Part shown: piece after piece, positions 24,704-35,847 of the stretch
How positions within the stretch are numbered: position 1 is the stretch's first letter
Layout of the letters: each line of letters begins with the position of its first letter
Assembly: GCA_914767715.1 (NCBI GenBank)
Contig: OU612066.1
Span: 30,356,283-30,416,282 of the forward strand
Direction of reading: 5' to 3'
DNA: 60,000 nucleotides
Origin: Membranipora membranacea
Taxonomy: Eukaryota; Bryozoa; Gymnolaemata; Cheilostomatida; Membraniporidae
The notes under the pieces: generated by a model
What the model saw: the letters and a program-made list of their open reading frames with translations, nothing else
The model's database searches: none
Told to the model about the DNA's origin: nothing
Program-made: the position numbers and the translations under genes

Positions 24704-26918
24704 CTCAGTTATTCAAAGTCAAAAATGCTCAGGTGAAGTTATCTCCTCCTTACTTTTCCAAAAGCTATTTCCTTCCTACAGTTTTTAATTCAGAATAACC
24801 ACATTTGGTCACCTGGATCGTTAGTCAATCAGCTAACTATTCATTTATCTTTTTCTGCAAAAAACTCCAAATCTGACAAAAAATCTCCAAGTTGGTGTTT
24901 TTCTGTTTGGGCAGAATTACATTTCGACATGGTTAACTCACAGAGATCTGGTTTTTTTTGGAGCATCAGTTCATCACATTATCTAAATGAGATTTTGAGG
25001 GCATGTTTGAAATATTTTTTCAACATATTTAAAATTGCGATTTACTTTTTCATTACGGTGTTTATTTCATCCATCAGTGCAGTGGCAATGTTGCGCAAGG
25101 CAGTGCAAAGAGCCTATATATTTGTAGTTTCTATGCCATTGTGTACAGTTTCAAACAAATTCTAATTGCCTTTTATCAAAGGAGTGGAGCAATTTACAAA
25201 TGATAATGGAGATGCTCTACTGAACATGAACAAAAGAATATTTCTGTTGGTTGATTTAAGTTTTCAGTATAGATTGTGGTGACCCATCAGTCACCCATCA
25301 AATTCTATCAGAATGACTATAGACCTCAAAATAATTAATATTATTAATATTCAGAAACATGATTTGGATTTGGCTTTTTCAGTGGATACTGTTCGATGAT
25401 AGCATTTTCAAAATACACCCAAATGTTTGAGCTTAAATTTTACTCGAATGTCATCCCAATATTTTTATTATTGAAAAACACTAATGTAACTATGCTGGAT
25501 GCGTATAGGATTATGATAACTGTGTGTCTGGAGGGCTCACCCTTAATAACACACATGATATTCTATGTGAAATACTCTGCTGCATTTTCAGTGAGCTGGT
25601 ATCTGTATGGTCGACCTTGGTGTATTTATCATCATTTAGGAATTGCAGTCCTAAAATAACCCCTGACAGCATTCATGTTACGGTTGAATTTGTACATTTT
25701 TTTTAAATCGTACCCTGGGACTGCATCTATACTGCAACAAGTTATAATGTTGTTACTTTTGAGGATTCGGTTAGCCAAACAGGTGGGCTACCTCAATAAA
25801 CAACAAATCTGAGATGGCCTCCAAACAAAATTGGAAGCAATTCTCCACGCGGTGCATTGAAACGATCCAAGTACAATTGAGACCTAAGCTGGATGAAGAT
25901 ATCAGTTAGAGCAATTACAGTCATTGTTTTCTCAGAGTAAATTTTCTAATCCCTCAAGAAAATCTTATTTGTAAACAACCAGTTGTATTGCAGTCTCTGT
26001 GTTTCATTACAGGGAAATAATTTGTTACTGTTGTGCCTTGTTTATCTTTTCCAAAGGATATAAAGGCAATGTAATATTAGAATATCAAAACCTGAGGATA
26101 ACTTTGTGTCTCAAGACTGATTCAAATCGAAGGTTGATTTAAATCAGATGTCTTGTCACAAGCCACATCCCGGGGCATAGGCGGCGAAATTCGTTGCCTT
26201 AGTGGCCAGGCCACATATCTGCGCGACGTCGCTCTCTGTTTGCAGGCAGGACGGAGCACACCTGGGTGCCAACCAAAGCCCAGTAGATGATGGACCGCAG
26301 ATACATTTGATATGAGGCCCTTTTGATAAATTTAAGGTTCAATGATTGCACAGACCAAGGGTACATTGTGGCAGCATCATTCAAGGATTGTAATAGTTAA
26401 TCCTATTGTAAAAACTGCCACAAAACTGCCTTCCTAGCTATACCAACCGTATCAATTTAGCTAGGATAGTTAGGTGTAATTTAAGCATAAAACATCAAGT
26501 CTAATTGTGGAGTAAGGCTGTACAAAGAGAAATTTTTACGGGGGAGCCTGCATATTCTATTTTTTACTGTAATCAATTACTTTGAATTCAGTTCATTCTC
26601 CAGAACCCTATAATTGTGACAAATAGATGAAAGGAGTTTTTGGGCATCAAGCTCCCCATAACTTTCCCCTTGACACAAAGCTTGCAGGTACCTTGACCAA
26701 GGAGTAAAAAACTCTTTCCTTGACTATTGTTAAAAAATTTACTCTGAATCCCTTTACTCTGTGAAGCAGTCTATCCACATGCTTGAAACTAAAATGTTTT
26801 ACACAGATAGATAGATGGGGTGATAACTCTATACTGCAAATGAGCCACCAAATTTCAACAATTAAAGAAGACAACTTCTTAGCCTAAGATTTGTCCAAAT
26901 TGACTTTAATGAACTGAG
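24704..26918 (+). mobile_element. DNA element family 'CTCAGTT', 2.2-kb copy
   Basis: The left end is CTCAGTTATTCAAAGTCAA and the right end is the complement of CTCAGTTCATTAAAGTCAA, so terminal inverted repeats are about 19 bases with few mismatches. AT lies outside both ends. The body aligns with 7032-10808 (reversed) and 56491-59685, but lacks the 7.6-8.3 kb MADF segment and the 9.6-10.1 kb segment. Open frames in it are short and not shared as proteins between copies, so it is non-coding. Fifteen bases of left flank plus the first ~55 bases are repeated at 23966-24035. Confidence 0.65.
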
Positions 26919-27036
26919 ATCAGATCACATGTAAATAAGTCAGTGTCACATAGTGAGAATCATCATACCGAGCTCGTGAGCACAGATCTCAGTAGCGGAG
27001 AGTTAATGTGGTGACTCCATAACCCGGAATCCCACA

Positions 27037-27489
27037 AGGTGAGCACAAATCCCACCATAAATAGGCTGATCATGTGACATATACCATTTGTAATTTCCTC
27101 AAGACCGGACACGTTCCCAGTGCTAGGTACTAGTGACTACCAAGGATGACTTGTTACTCCTTGATCATACATACATAATAACATACTAACTAGTTTAGTA
27201 TTACTATAATTATATTGTGAAACCTGCCCTGCAGTTGACTTACATGAATGATAGATGCTGGATGACCACATCCATAGCTGTGGTTGGCTGATCCCATGTA
27301 ATAACCGTCACATAATTGGCATAGAATCCATTAGGCACTAGCCATGTTTCTATTTCCCACCTATTACAAGCTTAATTACAAAGTACTAGTCACTAGTACC
27401 TAGCACTCGCAAGGTTTCCGGTCTTGAAGAACTTACGAATAGTATAAATAACATGATAAGTCTATTAATGGTGGGAGTTGTGCTAACCT
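27037..27489. mobile_element. Fold-back MITE with long inverted ends
   Basis: About 120 bases at 27037-27160 match the reverse complement of about 27370-27489, starting AGGTGAGCACAAATCCCACC on the left and AGGTTAGCACAACTCCCACC on the right. They pass through TCAAGACCGG and AGTGCTAGGTACTAGTGACTA. About 200 unrelated bases lie between the arms. No coding capacity is present. No clear target duplication was found; the left terminus resembles another short stretch at about 26974, which makes the exact border uncertain. Confidence 0.6.
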
Positions 27490-28307
27490 GTCTGAAATAA
27501 GAATTCTTTATTGGCAGTTTTGGTTGTCCAAATCTGCCACTAAAAAAGAAAACAAGTATGATCCGTACTCCCTCCCCGTTGGCGGCTCAATTTAGATTTA
27601 TTACTTAATGCACTCATCACCACAACTACATCGTTCACTTGCCCTCACATTATGTACCCATTTGATAATATTATAATCCCTTCTCCAAACTTACTTAACA
27701 ATACCAACCACCAGCGAGAGTGCCCTCATTATATGAGATTATGACAAATCAGATTGTTTGGAACAAAGAACAAGAGAGCAAACACCAGACTGTTTCAAAC
27801 AAAGATCGACCTCTGTACCATACATTTAAAATGTCTAACCTCTCCATTCCCAACGCCTATTATCTGTTCTGAATTTAATCCTTTATACAAAACTAGTCAA
27901 TAAATTTGTCATGAAGGATTGACAGTAGCCTGCCATAATAAGCTTGTTAAGACAGGCTAGTTTGACAGGTGCTTAATCGAACTTGATATCTGTGCCAAGA
28001 AGTGAACCTGTGCTTTGTTAGTAAGCTTGGTTTTTTTTATAGCTGCGCTGCATATATCAGGTAACGATGCACTCCTAGACATGCTGTTCGTTGATCAAGG
28101 TTTATTGTTAGAGGTTACAAAATCTTTGCAGGAATCTGAGACGATACGTGTTACGACAGTTTCTCAATCCCGGGAAATCATCTTGTTTCGCATTCATTAT
28201 GAACTGACAACTTTTACATGTCCGTAATTTTTAATAAGAGATTTTTTTTTGTTTGTCATGGGTGTGTAACTTCAAATTGAATGTGTAGTGTCTTCAAACT
28301 TATATAA
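27490..28307. other. Spacer
   Basis: About 27495-27545 is a diverged reverse-complement piece of the LTR-like sequence at 23.77-23.81 kb. The rest has no recognised feature. Confidence 0.35.
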
Positions 28308-29929
28308 GTTTAGCTGGGAACTTCAGTACTGGTGCAACATATATGTCTTTTCTAATTCCCTTGTTCACGTCAAGATGGCGACCTTATTCATGCTTCTCTT
28401 TCCTGCGCATCCTTGATATAGAGTTCTTATGCAGCACTCTTAGCTGTCCTTCCTTACTTACAGCCTGCTGTCTATTAAACCTTGCACTACATCCTCCCCT
28501 CTTTATTTCTTAGCGTTATTAATAATCCTTGTTGTGGGTAATATAGTTGATACCAAAGTCCTGGTAGCAGATATATATATAGTAAGTTAAGCGTTCCTAT
28601 AGTTAGTGCTATGTACAACTTTCCTGTCTAATGTCTGCTACGTCAAGACTTCAGGGCGCTCCTCCATAGAGTAGCTGAACCCTCTGCTCAATTTATGATG
28701 TTCCTGCCTAATATCCCTTACACCCTGATTCGAAGAGTCTTCCTACTGTTTTATCCGCCCTGGCTGATACTATACTTACACTGAAATCGCTGGTTAATAC
28801 ATATAAATGCTACGCTGGACTCTTTGCATAGTGTCCTGCGCTCAAAACTGCTCCATTTGTTCTGCCTTCTCTGCCTCTCTCTCTGCTCCATTCATCCATC
28901 AAATCCTCCAATTCTCACCTATATCAGATATCATTCTCTTCTAACTTTATTGCTCTTTCCTCTTTGGCCCTAAGCCTTACTGCTTCCAGTTCTCTCTCCA
29001 TTTCTCTCCTGCTGTGTTGTATGATCTACTCTCTGCTCCCGTTTCTAACCCTCGGTAACTGCTCCCGCCAATCACTGTAACCAGTCTCCACACCCATGCT
29101 TTCCCTTTCATCATTATTAATTTCAGTGTTATCCTCCTGATGACGGACCTGCTCTTCACTTGGCTCCTGCTCCAAATCCTGTCACCTAGCCATGTCTCTC
29201 AGGTCCCTATAACTGACCTTTTCCGTTCCAGCCTATTACCTTCCTGTCTAATACTCCTTTTGTTTTGCCTCCTACATGCGATATAATCCTTAATGATGCA
29301 GTACATGGTCCTGGCTAATTCTTGTGTGTGGTGAGCAATGTCTCTCAGCTTGTCAGACCTAAAATAAGCAAACCCCCATCTTTCTCTCTGCCGAATACAC
29401 CTTTGATTATAGTCGTTGTACTCTCACCATTTTGGGCGTTGAGGCAGCATATCTCTTGATTGAGGCGATGTACCACTCCCCACTGGCTGGTCTCAAAGTT
29501 TTTCAGGGAGGGGGAGGGGGGGTTGAACGGACACAATCTGACACCTGGCAGCTTTGTAGCCCTACCTACCTGTTTCCTATGATATCTGGTATACCAGAGA
29601 TTAGAATCTTTATGTCTGCATTTAACTCCAGCTCTCGCTGCATACCTGACAGTGGTTTGCCTGACTACTGACGAAACTATTACCAATGATGGTATGAATA
29701 GAATGTCCATCCATCTAATCCTTCATTTCTAAATCTTCAACTTTCCTTCCTGGTTAATCTAAAAAAACAGATTAGAATTGACACAAATGATCCTAGTACC
29801 ACATAATCAGGGTTTGAACCTTCTTAGATTTTCTTGAACTTGGTATTCTTGAACTTAATCTTAAGAGGAAGATAAGCCTTGAAGTGAACCTGTAATTTAT
29901 TCCTGTTTGCACCTCAAGCATAGCCGGGC

Positions 29930-30170
29930 GCATATCTACTCCTCTCCCTGTTAATAACTGTCATATCAGGTCCAGTATCCACATTTAATTTAACCATCTT
30001 CTTAGAAGATCTCAGCTTGATTACAAATTCGTTGTCTTTCTTCTTTCCCTCATAACGAGTACCCTGCTACAGCATTAATTTTTCCCTTTCCTGTTTCTCA
30101 GACTTTTCGGGATAGAATTTAGCAATGTGCGAAGGCTCTCCACTAGTGGTTTTGAGATGAAAATTTTCAA
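29930..30170 (-). pseudogene. Retropepsin-like fragment of an LTR retroelement
   Basis: The minus strand reads EKSEKQEREKLML, a stop, then GTRYEGKKKDNEFVIKLRSS and KKMVKLNVDTGPDMTVINRE. V-D-T-G with a following V/T-V-I is the active-site segment of aspartic retropepsins (Ty3/gypsy type), with the catalytic Asp codon at 29977-29979. The usual 'DTGS/A' is DTGP here. The C-terminal flap and the I/L-L-G block are not found, and a stop precedes the domain, so the copy is dead. Confidence 0.5.
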
Positions 30171-30179
30171 ATAACGGAG

Positions 30180-32591
30180 CAAAATGGAGTAAATCTATCC
30201 ATTTCACAGTGAAATTATGCAATTTATTATACATGTATTATTCATCTTGCTATCATTAATGATTACCAGCAATTTTATCATGTTGTCAAACTTACCATTG
30301 TTAGTGGTAATCAGGTTAAAGCAGAATTTTCGACCATCTCAAACTCGTAATAACTGCGAGACATCAAGTCCCTACCACATTGAAAGATCCGCTGTTAAGA
30401 TTGTTAAGGTAGAAGCGAGGACGTCATAGGATAAGCACTCAGAACAAAAGCCACCATAGCACTAGGAGTGGAACGACTTCTTGAGATTGTAGTTGAACTT
30501 TGGATATTTGACCTCGGATCCAACAACAAACCAGATCAGATATGTGTTATGTCTAATCCGAGATGATATTATGTTTTAAATTAACACTTACTCAGCATCA
30601 TTAATCTCACTAAAATTGACAAGGAAAGAAGTATGAATATTAATTTGTAGTTCAGATTAGATAATTGAGTTTGGCGAAAGCACTCAGTGGTGATCAGTAG
30701 GCATTCAATACCTATCTCATTTCCATAGCTATCTATATTGTTTGTATAGTGATTAAATTTGATGGATGTGTCTTTTCTGCTGAAATTGATGGATGCATAT
30801 TATTACTAAGATTGTTGTGAATAAGGTATAATTTTTTCCAATGATGATCCTTGTAACAAAATGTCTAGTTTAATGAAGTAGGAGGACAATTCCGATCCTA
30901 ATCACAGCAGACAGTTTGGAACATAGGACCAGGGAGTTTGCTCAAACTCAGTGAATATTAACATCAGCATTTGAGTGATCCTGGCAAATTGAGTTTCCAT
31001 GCAAAAACGCGCGTAGTCAAGAGATCTTTGCACTCATTAAATGATCCTTTCAAATAATCTGTTTGTGTGATGTTTGCGCTGTTTGAGTAATAAGTTGCTC
31101 CTTTTAAAGTATTATATCCGAGCAGATATATGCAGGTTTTAATTAGGGAAATGGTTCAGGGAAGAGATTGTTGACGGTGTTTATCCACAAATTCAATGAC
31201 CTTAAGGTAGAGACACGGGGTCAGCAAATATCAAATTTATTTACACCGTTGGAAAGCTGCCGGGCTAATGAGCGCTAACAGATAATCAAAACTTTGATTG
31301 AATGACGTTGCGTCATTTTATCAAGGAAATGAGGCCAAAAAGGCTGTTTTTGGCAAAGGTGATGGCTGGGCTAATTTGATTGCTAGAAATTTCAAAACAG
31401 ATTATATTTATTCTTAGAGATATAGTTCATCCTTATTTTTGGTTGAAAATAATATATGATGAGCCCAAATAAGCTTTTTGCGCCACGTTAAAATGTGTGT
31501 GATTTTTCAAATTTGATGAAATAATGTTAAATTTTAAGCATCGATTTGAGATAGATTTTAAAAATTAATAACCAAATTTGTTGCTATTTTCCACTGAAGG
31601 ACTGATTAAATGACACACACTTGCATTTTTAGTGGTACACAAATTTTATCAAAGGTAGATACATTTGGGGTCATTTTTCCATAACGTAAACATGCTGTCA
31701 AAATGACCATTATTTCGGCCAAAAAAATTATTTTTGAAAATTCTCACATACGAAGCCGCTTTGAATAAGCATAGTACAAACAGGAAATGCCAAAATAAAA
31801 TGGCATGCACACCAGTTTTCTCCGAATTGCGCACCACAGAATGTCCAAAACAGCTAAGGGGCTTTTTTAGGTGTTTTTATGCTTTATCCAGGTACGGATC
31901 CGATCCGAGGTTGCCTGACCCTGATCTGTTCCACCCCTATATAGCACCTACTACTGCTGGTTATGAATCGATGCACACACACAGAGTTAAACATTATGTT
32001 AGGTTGAGGATTATACTGTGAAATCTGTTAGAAGAACAAAAAAACATATAAACGGTAAAGCTTTTTGACTTGCGCTAGCGCTGACAGGTATTCTATAATA
32101 TTGAAATAAAATTAATGAACTAATAAAGTATAACTATCAAAAAAATATTAATAGAGCTGTGTTACAAATCCATTGCAACCTTTTTGACGCACAGAATATT
32201 AAAGTCAAAATAACCCCCAGAGCATTTGGTACCGCTCTTGGGTAGACATTCCTTTTTCATGTTAAGCTCTCTCTTTTTGCAATCCTTGTCCTTGTATCTC
32301 AACCCTGCGCCAATCACAGCTTTTTCAAAATGATTAATAAACTTTCTCAAGCATTCTAACACAGCACCATCATCCATGCTTAACACTGGATTTCTAACAC
32401 TCCTTCCAAAATAACCGCCCATGTCTATCACATGATCGTCGCCTGTCGGCTGTCGGCTGTTGATTCATAGACCTCAAAACTCATCCCTCACAAATATAGC
32501 CTATTCTGCAACCAAATAGATCAAAACCTTCACCAATGCTCTCTAGTTTACTCCTGACACCATGTAGTCTATTCAAACTTAGTTCAAAACA
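30180..32591. other. Interior of the LTR relic without readable genes
   Basis: Short open frames on both strands have no recognised domain and no shared copies. A minus-strand frame at 32162-32431 is the longest; it is Lys- and Cys-containing but unrecognised. Confidence 0.35.
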
Positions 32592-32857
32592 AGTTTAGCT
32601 GAGGAGTCTAGTACTGGTGCACGTGAAGGTGGCAACCTTTTTCATGCTTCTCTTGCCTGCACATCCCGGATACAGCCCGAGTTCTTATGCAGCACTCTTA
32701 GCTATCCTTTCTTACTTACAACCTGCTGTCTATTATACCTTGCACTAAAGCATGAAGTGTCATAATAGCCAAACTAAGAAAATGACGCTTTAAAATCGTC
32801 GCGACAGCAAGCAAAAAAACTAAGCTCTCTGATAAAAATTTGTTTTGACTGTACAAA

Positions 32858-34444
32858 ATGTCTAAAAAATGTAGGAAAAGTGCAGAGAAAAACGATTGGG
32901 CTCTGGCCCAGAAAATGAAAGAGGACAGTGATGGCAATACCTACGATCTTCCATATCTTCTCAAAAGGACTAATGCACTACACAAAAAAATCGATCAATG
33001 CAACAGAAGCGAAACAACACACCAGATAAAAGGTGAGGCGAATAACCCTCAGGTCGTTATAACCAGTAGCCCTGCTGCATACGAACACATGAAAGTGGGC
33101 TTTCAATCATTCCTGACTGAAAATCATAAGGTTGATGCGAAAGTTCCCAACAAAGATAGGTCAGGACTGGTTGTTCACTCCTCAATATCGGCAACTGACA
33201 AAGTAGATGCTTGAAAACATATTTACACGATCAACTTTTACAATACAACAAGTAAAATTCTGGTCAACAAGCTCCGCAATGTTGACTTATTTCTAGAACA
33301 TTATGAAAATATCTTAGATACACTCAGCAAAGACGAGGAAGATGCTAACAATGAAAATTTAAAAGCTCACTGCATCAGTGCTTTAGACACCATGGTCTCA
33401 GGTTCACCAGAGACTACAACATCAGACATAAAAACACATATGATCAATCCAAAAATACAAGCAGAGACAGATTCTCAAACAGCTTTCCAACAGGGAGCGA
33501 CAGATCCTAATCCAGATTCTAAAATCTAGTAATTCATCATGCGAATCCTGTCAAAAGCTTAGCAATACAGTTGACTTTTTACTATCAAAAATCGCTGATA
33601 TTGAGCATATATTATATATTGCTGTCCATCTAGGTAGACGATGACTGCACCGAGGTGCGGCATAGGAAGAGGTTTATAGTGACGACTAGGTTTCCGAGTC
33701 ATTGGTGCCACTTTTCAACCACTGACAGCTTTAACCGAGCGTGAAGCATTTCGCTACAAGGCCAGAGCTGCAGTGGTTGAGGTGCTCTGAGGATTTTTAT
33801 TGTAAAGTGGAATGATTGGGACAGTCACTGTCTCAAGAAGTCGAAGGCACTTTAAGTTATGCGAGTGCAACAAAGAAGAAGCCACAAGAGATACATCATG
33901 CTGCTCCACAAAACAAATCTAATTCTAAGAGTACGCATCAACCCCAACCTTCAACTAATGGCTCAAAGCCAGGAACATCTTCTATGGATATAGATGACAA
34001 CACCACAATATACAACAAACAACCTAACCAAATACAACATAAACACCGGGCGCCTTTTGTTAGCTCACATAATATTGTGGTTAGCATCAAGGAAGGAAGC
34101 CCATTCCATCAAAACTATAACCAGGACGAAATAAGGAAAAAAATTAACACCAACTTTGGTCCAACAATTGTGGAAATGATAAACAAGTACTCATATAATA
34201 CAAACAACCCATGAGTAATGATCCAATTCCGAAATATAGAAACAGCCAAATACATTAATAATAAGTGGGAAAAAACACTCTTTGGAGGATCATTTTCCCG
34301 ACTAAATATTGACCCAATAAAGCTGAAAGAAAACTCAGTAATGATAAAGGATGTACCACGAGACACCAGCTACTCAGATATTCTTGAAGATGTCAAAGGA
34401 TCGACAATATGGCAGAAGTTGCCCGTCTATACAAGAGCGGTAAG
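32858..34444 (+). pseudogene. LINE ORF1 (gag-like), interrupted
   Basis: The ATG at 32858 begins a basic protein MSKKCRKSAEKNDWALAQKM. The same frame continues past an internal TGA (33212-33214) through LVNKLRNVDLFLEHYENILD to 33529. A frame change then gives CESCQKLSNTVDFLLSKIAD, a C-x-x-C plus coiled-coil pattern, which stops at the inserted repeat (33621-33780). After that repeat, 33816-34444 continues with a Ser/Asn/Gln-rich linker, a second TGA (34212-34214), and an RRM-like region (VMIQFRNIETAKYINNKW). Order and composition fit LINE ORF1 nucleic-acid-binding proteins. Two nonsense codons, a frameshift and an insertion make it non-functional. Confidence 0.55.
33621..33780 (+). repeat. 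Dispersed ~160-base repeat, copy 1
   Basis: This matches 44962-45116 in the same orientation (shared blocks GACTGCACCGAGGTGC, ACCACTGACAGCTTTAAC and CTGCAGTGGTTGA). It interrupts the LINE ORF1. No tRNA-like promoter or coding frame is evident; a SINE or small non-autonomous element is possible. Confidence 0.65.
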
Positions 34445-34557
34445 AAGCTGAGACTTTTTAGGGTCAAACTTTCCAATAATGATTTTTATAACAAAGCAAT
34501 ATCATCTAGAATCAGCCTTCCATCAGCACACGTTTTATGTCATGCTGAAGCTATGTT

Positions 34558-35847
34558 ATGATGGCTCTCCGAAATTTTTTTGATTTTAAGAGCAGTTTTG
34601 CTATAGCTCAATTAAATATTAGAGGATTAACCTCCAAAATCGACGTAGTTAAATATCTCTTGTATAAACCCAAATTCAAAATATTTTGTTTGTCCGAAAC
34701 ATTCCTCAATGATAGAAATAGTGATATTTCATATGAAATACCTGATTACAATATTGTGAGAAGCGATAGAATCCATAAAGGTAGTGGGGGATTATTATGT
34801 TACATCCACGCTTCCATAAATTTCATCATCGATCCCACCAATCCTTTTAACGAGGATAATTTGCTGATTAAGGTTATCCCTCAGGTCTCAAAACCTTTTC
34901 TTGTTTCATTTGTTTATCGACCACCAAGCTCCCATGCAGATTGGGCGGACAAGTTCACCGGCTTTGTGAATGAGTGTTATGCAATATGTGAAGAAATTGA
35001 TATTCTTGGTGATTTCAATGTCAACATGTTAGACAGTAAAATTGAAAAAAGCTGGAAGACCAAAATTTGTAACCCCCTATCATTAACACAATTGATAACT
35101 GAACCAACTCGAATAACTTCCAGTACTGCAACTCTCATTGATCACATTTACACAAACCGCAAAGATCATTGCATTTCATCAGGACTAAATAAAAATTCCT
35201 TGAGCGATGATGATTTTATTTATACAGTACGGAAAATTGGTGTCAAACGACAGGCAGGTGATCATAAAATTAAATATCGAGATTTCTCAAATTTTACTCC
35301 AAAAAATATCATACAAGCATTTGCAGGTGTAACTTGGGAAGATATCCTTTATCAAAATGACACTGGAGAGATGATTTCAGCGTTCCAATCAGAGATATCA
35401 ATATATTTTCTAAATTGCCAATTGCCAAAGTGGTTAGATGAAGACATTCAAACAAAAATGAAAGTAAGAGAAAATTTTGAGAAAGAAGAAAACTGGGATG
35501 CATATAAGAAGCAACGTAACCTAGTCACTAATTTGATAAGGCGTAAGAAAAGAAAATGTATTGAGGAATTGATAAAGAAATCAAACGCAGGTGACACAAG
35601 ACAGATATGGAAAACACTTAATGTTAAATCTAAACTGTCCAAACCTGATAATGCACAACTTTCTGCAATGGAACTCAAAGAGCACTTTACCAATATTGCT
35701 TACAATCTCACCGCCTATTGCAAATCAAACAATACTCCAAAGTTTTCAAATAATTATATTGTGAAAAACACAGTGAAGCTCAGTTCTTTCCCTAAATTTC
35801 TACCTTATGACCTTTTCACGAGCTTCACAACCAGCACTTCTCCGTGA
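34558..35847 (+). pseudogene. LINE ORF2 endonuclease domain, truncated before RT
   Basis: The 429-residue frame from ATG 34558 shows the apurinic-like endonuclease order: IAQLNIRG (Asn), FCLSETFL (Glu), YRPPSS, DILGDFNVN (Asp/Asn) and LIDHIYTN. The last catalytic block, normally S-D-H, reads LSDDDFIYTVRKI, with the His codon changed to GAT at 35209-35211, so the nuclease is probably inactive. A Lys/Glu-rich linker (about residues 290-370) follows, and the frame ends in unrelated sequence TSFTTSTSP where the RT should begin. The frame itself has no internal stop. Confidence 0.75.

Larger units (their letters stand above)
28308..32747 (-). mobile_element. Degenerate LTR retroelement relic
   Basis: Direct repeats at 28308-28490 and 32592-32747 share long blocks (for example GTTCTTATGCAGCACTCTTA and CTGCTGTCTATTA), apart from a gap of about 35 bases in the second. 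They bracket about 4.1 kb containing a retropepsin-like frame and a Glu/Arg-rich frame (about 29160-28900) with scattered stops. No reverse transcriptase or integrase could be read. The minus orientation is taken from the protease. The protein order is not the usual one, so pieces may come from more than one element. Confidence 0.4.
32850..35847 (+). mobile_element. LINE with ORF1 and endonuclease but no reverse transcriptase
   Basis: ORF1-like sequence (32858-34444) is followed by an ORF2 start with a full-length endonuclease (34558-35847). Open sequence ends just after the linker that normally precedes the RT domain, and no RT motif is found downstream. LINE copies are normally truncated at the 5' end, so loss of the 3' half points to a later deletion. 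The family looks CR1/jockey-like from the protein order only. Confidence 0.65.

Noticed and set aside
24929-25165. Hydrophobic open frame, also present at 56682-56951
   Set aside because: It is shared because both lie in copies of the same DNA element; the third copy has an interrupted equivalent, and the pattern is AT-rich chance hydrophobicity rather than a protein family.
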